This document shows positions 59,001 to 64,000 of a stretch of 64,000 nucleotides of DNA, piece by piece. Within the stretch, counting starts at the first letter, position 1. Every line of letters begins with the position of its first letter. The notes beneath the pieces were generated by a model, which saw only the letters and a program-made list of their open reading frames with translations, had not been told where the DNA came from and made no database searches. This DNA is from Mytilus trossulus. Lineage: Eukaryota; Mollusca; Bivalvia; Mytilida; Mytilidae. Made by a program: the position numbers and the translations under genes. The stretch lies in NCBI RefSeq assembly GCF_036588685.1, contig NC_086386.1, positions 31,363,883 through 31,427,882 on the forward strand, read 5' to 3'.

Positions 59001-62000
59001 TTCACCAAGCTTCTATTTATTCACACTCATTTGCTTCTGAAAATATTGTTTATACATCGAACTTTTCATATCTTAAAATACTGAAATAAGAAATACAGTG
59101 TAAATGTTTATACTAGGTAACAAAGAATATTTTCAGCTGAATCAAAACGGAAATAAAGTATTTAGATGCCTCATTAAAATTTACACGAACACAAAAGATA
59201 AAATGATATGATCCTTGGTAACTGTAGGCTGATACGATGGTATTTACTGATACGAGGACTGATATAAAAATGCCTTATGGTAACGATCTACATAATCACT
59301 ATCTTACCACAGTGTGTATGAAAAGAAACTTTTAAAGATATATTGTCTTTTGTACTTTTAACATTTGCATGCCGTCTGTGGATTGTTAACTGGCAACCTA
59401 TACTGTGCTTTTGAAGATCGTTGTATATTTGTCCTTCTAACATTTGCCGTCTGTGAATTGTTAACTGGCAACCTATACTGTGCTTTTGAAGATCGTTGTA
59501 TATTTGTCCTTCTAACATTTGCCGTCTGTGAATTGTTAACTAATAACCTATACTGTGCTTTTGAAGATCGTTGTATATTTGTCCTTCTAACATTTGCCGT
59601 CTGTGAATTGTTAACTGGCAACCTATACTGTGCTTTTGAAGATCGTTGTATATTTGTCCTTCTAACATTTGCCGTCTGTGAATTGTTAACTGGTAACCTA
59701 TACTGTGCTTTTGAAGATCGTTGTATATTTGTCCTTCTAACATTTGCCGTCTGTGAATTGTTAACTGGTAACCTATACTGTGCTTTTGAAGATCGTTGTA
59801 TATTTGTCCTTATAACATTTGCCGTCTGTGAATTGTTAACTGGCAACCTATACTGTGCTTTTGAAGATCGTTGTATATTTGTCCTTCTAACATTTGCCGT
59901 CTGTGAATTGTTAACTGGCAACCTATACTGTGCTTTTGAAGATTGTTGTATATTTGTCCTTCTAACATTTGCCGTCTGTGAATTGTTAACTGGCAACCTA
60001 TACTGTACTTTTGGAGATCGTTGTATATTTGTCCTTCTATCATATGCTGACTATGAATTTTTAACTGGCAACCTATACTGTGCTTTTGAAGATCGTTGTA
60101 TATTTGTCCTTCTAACATTTGCCGTCTGTGAATTGTTAACTGGTAACCTATACTGTGCTTTTGAAGATCGTTGTATATTTGTCCTTCTAACATTTGCCGT
60201 CTGTGAATTGTTAACTGGCAACCTATACTGTGCTTTTGAAGATCGTTGTATATTTGTCCTTCTAACATTTGCCGTCTGTGAATTGTTAACTGGCAACCTA
60301 TACTGTACTTTTGGAGATCGTTGTATATTTGTCCTTCTATCATATGCTGTCTATGAATTTTTAACTGGCAACCTATACTGTGCTTTTGAAGATCGTTGTA
60401 TATTTGTCCTTCTAACATTTGCCGTCTGTGAATTGTTAACTGGTATCCTATACTGTGCTTTTGAAGATCGTTGTATATTTGTCCTTCTAACATTTGCCGT
60501 CTGTGAATTGTTAACTGGCAACCTATACTGTGCTTTTGAAGATCGTTGTATATTTGTCCTTCTAACATTTGCCGTCTGTGAATTGTTAACTGGTAACCTA
60601 TACTGTGCTTTTGAAGATCGTTGTATATTTGTCCTTCTAACATTTGCCGTCTGTGAATTGTTAACTGGCAACCTATACTGTACTTTTGGAGATCGTTGTA
60701 TATTTGTCCTTCTATCATATGCTGTCTATGAATTTTTAACTGGCAACCTATACTGTGCTTTTGAAGATCGTTGTATATTTGTCCTTCTAACATTTGCCGT
60801 CTGTGAATTGTTAACTGGTATCCTATACTGTGCTTTTGAAGATCGTTGTATATTTGTCCTTCTAACATTTGCCGTCTGTGAATTGTTAACTGGCAACCTA
60901 TACTGTGCTTTTGAAGATCGTTGTATATTTGTCCTTCTAACATTTGCCGTCTGTGAATTGTTAACTGGTAACCTATACTGTGCTTTTGAAGATCGTTGTA
61001 TATTTGTCCTTCTAACATTTGCCGTCTGTGAATTGTTAACTGGCAACCTATACTGTGCTTTTGAAGATCGTTGTATATTTGTCCTTCTAACATTTGCCGT
61101 CTGTGAATTGTTAACTGGTAACCTATACTGTGCTTTTGAAGATCGTTGTATATTTGTCCTTCTAACATTTGCCGTCTGTGAATTGTTAACTGGCAACCTA
61201 TACTGTGCTTTTGAAGATCGTTGTATATTTGTCCTTCTAACATTTGCCGTCTGTGAATTGTTAACTGGTAACCTATACTGTGCTTTTGAAGATCGTTGTA
61301 TATTTGTCCTTCTAACATTTGCCGTATGTGAATTGTTAACTGGTAACCTATAGTGTGCTTTTGAAGATCGTTGTATATTTGTCCTTCTAACATTTGCCGT
61401 CTGTGAATTGTTAACTGGCAACCTATACTGTGCTTTTGAAGATCGTTGTATATTTGTCCTTCTAACATTTGCCGTCTGTGAATTGTTAACTGGTAACCTA
61501 TACTGTGCTTTTGAAGATCGTTGTATATTTGTCCTTCTAACATTTGCCGTCTGTGAATTGTTAACTGGCAACCTATACTGTGCTTTTGAAGATCGTTGTA
61601 TATTTGTCCTTCTAACATTTGCCGTCTGTGAATTGTTAACTGGTAACCTATACTGTGCTTTTGAAGATCGTTGTATATTTGTCCTTCTAACATTTGCCGT
61701 CTGTGAATTGTTAACTGGCAACCTATACTGTACTTTTGGAGATCGTTGTATATTTGTCCTTCTATCATATGCTGTCTATGAACTTTTAACACGCAACATT
61801 TACTGTACTTTTGAAAATCGTTACATACATTGCCGTCTGTGAATTGTCAACTGGTTACATTTACAGTAATTTCTAAGGTCTTTTGTCTCTTTGTTCTTTT
61901 GACATTTGCAGTAATTGAGTTGTCGACTGGCAACATTTAAATACATGTATATAGTTCTTTGAAAGGTCTTTGCATGTCTCATTGTAGTTATAACATTTGC

Positions 62001-62967
62001 CAACTGTAAATTGTCAACTGGCAACATTAACATTCCTTCTTTCGATCGATAAAGGGCATAACTTTCTTTTTTATAACATTTAGAGAATTTGATATCATAA
62101 TTTTAGATATTCCACAATCCTATTTTTCAGATTGTCTCCCTTGTGTGCCTTGTATTTTACCTTTTCCGGTACGTTGGTTACCAGTTAATACAGGATTCCC
62201 CAGGTAAGATGCGATATTGTATTTGAAGTGTATGCTTAAAAGTATAAAGTATAATGAATTATCATTCCACAAAACCCCAAAAGCGAAAACAAACAGGGTT
62301 TCAGTTCTTTTGACCGAGCACCTGTTTTTTTACATCTTTAATTATTTAAATTGACCAATTAGAATAATTACAATAAAGCATACATGCTAGTTTACAGGCA
62401 CACATTTCAAAAGAACATGGAATGCATTTCTACATGGAACAAAACAATCCCCCCCCCCCCCCCCCGGATAAAAAAGATTTCAAAGTGAACAGATCTACAA
62501 TGTATAATTGACAAACGATCAAATGTAGAATTTCGGACTTTGATCAGATTGACTTAAACTTATCTAGTATTCATCTATATTTCTTGAACCTAGTATGATT
62601 AAAAGGAGATGGGGGATTCGTTTTAATATTAAAGACAGTATCGCAATAAAACACAAGAGACACCAATGGGCAAACTTACGACCTTCAACTACAATAACAA
62701 CAACAACAAAAAAAAACAACAAAAAAACAGAACTTGTTTCTATAGAAAATGCCAAGCTCTACATTTGAATTAACAATTAAATATTATATAATACAGTATG
62801 CAAATTAAAGTAAAGAAATCATTAGAAATTTATTGCAGTATCTTACATACAAGAATTATAAAAATCATTTTATGTTTACAGAATATAAAGGGATAGTATA
62901 TGCTGGTTTTGTGTTGTATGGTTTAATGATAACCACTTCTCTAGTCCTTATACCCGGTGTTCAGTTG
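52960..62967 (+). CDS. Small multipass membrane protein, 5' part (3 exons, gene continues beyond window)
   Basis: Exons 52960-53034 (25 codons), 62131-62203 and 62882-62967 join in frame (phases 0 and 1) to give 78 residues, then reach an ideal donor (GTAAGT, 62968). The product starts MAIIKTFLCFSNTRVGTLIC, continues with a hydrophobic stretch (TM1, about 14-40, across the first junction), a short polar loop GYQLIQDSPEYKG (about 41-54), and a second hydrophobic stretch GIVYAGFVLYGLMITTSLVL (about 54-73). A K-x-C-L-C-F-S-x-x-x-G start followed by closely spaced TM helices resembles four-TM proteins of the LAPTM/DUF4728 kind; this is a resemblance, not an identification. No further exon was found up to 64000, so the C-terminal half should lie beyond. 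Intron 1 is about 9.1 kb and holds the 33-unit minisatellite. Confidence 0.6.
53690..54165 (+). repeat. Two abutting family L-type repeats
   Basis: The first part (to about 53945) ends in GGATGGAGAGTTGTCTC...ACATCTTCTTATAT, like 19743-19925. The second (about 53970-54160) ends in GTTGTCTCATTGGCAATCAT...CTTCTTTTTATAT, like 29985-30430. The two subfamilies share their general layout and sit head to tail. Confidence 0.75.
54166..58654. other. Intron 1 sequence without recognised features
   Basis: AT-rich. Open frames on both strands at 54408-54675 overlap each other and carry no family signature. A possible exon at about 58408-58468 was considered and rejected on phase. Nothing else is supportable. 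Confidence 0.45.
58655..58811. repeat. Foldback element, copy 2
   Basis: The arms (about 58655-58720 and 58746-58811) are near-perfect reverse complements with a loop of about 25 bases. They carry GGTGGTGCACACTG and its complement, and share TTTTTTCTGTCTAT with copy 1 at 4049-4228. The flank contains GACGTCA (58590), a CRE-like core, which may belong to a longer version of the element. Confidence 0.8.
59345..62035. repeat. 75-bp minisatellite, 33 indel-free units with higher-order structure
   Basis: From about 59391 to 61791 the GGCAAC/GGTAAC position recurs every 75 bp without one insertion or deletion. A variant unit (ACTTTTGGAGATCG then TATCATATGCTGTCTATG) appears at about 60001, 60301, 60676 and 61726, giving 300- and 375-bp higher-order spacing. 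GGC and GGT alternate in 150-bp steps from 60891 to 61716. Degraded units continue to about 62035, and a worn half-unit precedes 59391. Three of six frames remain open because 75 is divisible by three. These frames are not genes: the plus frame has no ATG at all. The array ends about 100 bp before exon 2 of the membrane-protein gene. Confidence 0.95.
62131..62203 (+). CDS. Membrane-protein gene, exon 2
   Basis: Acceptor CCTATTTTTCAG, donor GTAAGA. Of the three frames only the one starting IVSLVCLVFYLFRYVG can join exon 3 without a stop. It ends with one base that, together with exon 3, gives Glu. Confidence 0.65.
62882..62967 (+). CDS. Membrane-protein gene, exon 3
   Basis: Acceptor TTTTATGTTTACAG, donor GTAAGT. 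Reads EYKGIVYAGFVLYGLMITTS and ends LIPGVQL at a codon boundary. Strongly hydrophobic. Confidence 0.65.
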
Positions 62968-63024
62968 GTAAGTTTAATTTTGATAAAAATATGGTTAATC
63001 GGAAGTTTTATTTTTATTCAATAA

Positions 63025-63720
63025 ACATATATCCAGACCATATGAGTATACACGTATGTTCCAGTACGAGCTGACCACACATGTTATTAGAATCATATTC
63101 AAAACAGTGTGGTCCTGGCCATTGATTGACGATCTAAATTATCCCATTGACTGGGACAGATTAGATGAACGTTTGTCTGTTACGACCATTGCTCACTTCT
63201 TACTTATTATAGAATTTAAACTGTGGGGTCACCAAAGGTTCTTAACGCCTCTAATAGTAAAAGAATTCGTAAAAAATATTCAGGAATAACCTTTATATTT
63301 TGATTTATATTATTGATATAAATCAACACATTGTATTATTCCGGATTCGTTTTTCGAATTGCTTTATTTTAGGTGTTGAGAACCTTTGGTGACCCCACAG
63401 ATTCAGTGTCTTTAACAAGTACACAGTGAGCAGTGGTTGTTACCGACAAACGTCCACCTAATCTGTCCCAGTCAATGGGATAATTTAGGTCGTTAATCAA
63501 TGGCCAGGACCACACTGTTTTGAATATGATTCAATATGGGTTAAATTTAAACAAATATTTATCACAATCTTTATTTTTAGTTTACGAATTGTTATTATTT
63601 CAATTAATTGAATAAAATGAACAAACGAACAATTGAAATTAAATATTTTTTTAATTGTATATATCTGAATCCTAGTATTTTCGCACTCTAGTATTTAATA
63701 CTCATACGGTCTGGAACATA
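63025..63720. mobile_element. Long near-perfect palindrome (foldback element)
   Basis: 63091-63310 is the reverse complement, with scattered mismatches, of about 63315-63531. The centre is near 63313 (TGATTTATATTATTGATATA) and there is almost no loop. Marker pairs are GTGTGGTCCTGGCCATTGAT / ATCAATGGCCAGGACCACAC and GGGGTCACCAAAGGTTCT / AGAACCTTTGGTGACCCC. An outer pair (CCAGACCATATGAGTA at about 63035; TACTCATACGGTCTGG at about 63699) suggests that the element extends to about 63720, with extra sequence in the right arm. It lies in intron 3 of the membrane-protein gene. Confidence 0.85.
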
Positions 63721-64000
63721 TACACATTTCTTTTTAATCTATAAATGTTTTTGGAGAATCATTTATTATTTTTTTACTGCATAAGACAATCTCTGACACT
63801 TTTTCACGATTTAATTCACTACTGTATGGGTGTTTAACGACATTGACTATATACTAATGACGGTCTCGCAGTGTCTGTGATTATAATTGTATTTCAAGCA
63901 TTTACACAGCAAGATCAAAACTTTGTTAAATGAGGGTTTCTTTGGTAATTTTCAACAAAAACGAGATAACACAAGGTGCACACATGTCTTAAGATTATCG

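Noticed and set aside
59365..61353. 662-codon plus-strand reading frame of 25-residue repeats
   Set aside because: It is the 75-bp minisatellite read in a stop-free frame. It has no ATG (the apparent start is TTG), no splice context, and most unit differences follow the DNA repeat history.
59810..61768. Long minus-strand frame repeating MLEGQIYNDLQKHSIG units
   Set aside because: The same minisatellite in another frame; another minus-strand frame is also largely open, as expected when the period is a multiple of three. No promoter, signal or family.
59345..62035. CRISPR-like array
   Set aside because: Units are contiguous and near identical with no unique spacers, and the sequence is eukaryotic.
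62450..62466. C-homopolymer (also about 9003-9016 and 50117-50127)
   Set aside because: Simple low-complexity tracts, likely slippage products or assembly noise; no feature called.
63056..63289. 77-codon frame ending VKEFVKNIQE
   Set aside because: Lies within the left arm of the long palindrome; the right arm would encode an unrelated reading, so it is a by-product.

Overview
The window looks like nuclear DNA of a bivalve mollusc, most likely a mussel (Mytilus or a close relative). It is AT-rich, its genes are split by GT-AG introns, and it is full of dispersed repeats that resemble, from memory, common mytilid repeats. The species cannot be proven without a database search. There is no bacterial gene organisation, CRISPR array, or rRNA or tRNA gene that I can see.

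Layout. (1) 1-16 kb: a class A G-protein-coupled receptor (14454-15851, plus strand, 465 aa, QRY in place of DRY) and a decayed tandem paralogue of it (4475-6160). Matching 5' flanks include a shared TATA-like block. (2) 16-22 kb: repeats only, including two opposed copies of an unusual TIR element built from short palindromes. (3) 23-35.3 kb: a seven-exon plus-strand gene that I identify as FANCB, a subunit of the Fanconi anemia core complex. The splice phases close exactly to give an 829-aa protein. Its introns carry several repeat families. (4) 35.9-42 kb: a 75-bp minisatellite, a decayed non-LTR retrotransposon reverse transcriptase (minus strand), one orphan candidate first exon, and a ~120-bp tandem array. 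(5) 44.5-47.2 kb: a long intron-free minus-strand gene joining about ten ankyrin repeats to a Mab-21/cGAS-like nucleotidyltransferase domain with all three predicted catalytic acids. This is the best candidate for a little-described innate-immune sensor. (6) 48-50 kb: a retrotransposon fragment and a TTAA-bounded TIR element flanked by perfect 36-bp direct repeats. (7) 53-64 kb: three phase-compatible exons of a small multipass membrane protein that continues past the window. Its first intron is about 9.1 kb and holds a 33-unit, indel-free 75-bp minisatellite.

The genes do not form an operon or an obvious pathway. FANCB belongs to DNA-crosslink repair, the ankyrin-Mab21 protein probably to nucleic-acid sensing, and the receptor and membrane protein have unknown ligands or partners. 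Some apparent starts in long reading frames are TTG or GTG. I moved starts to the first real ATG (receptor 14454; ankyrin-Mab21 47189). All identifications come from reading the sequence, with no alignment software.
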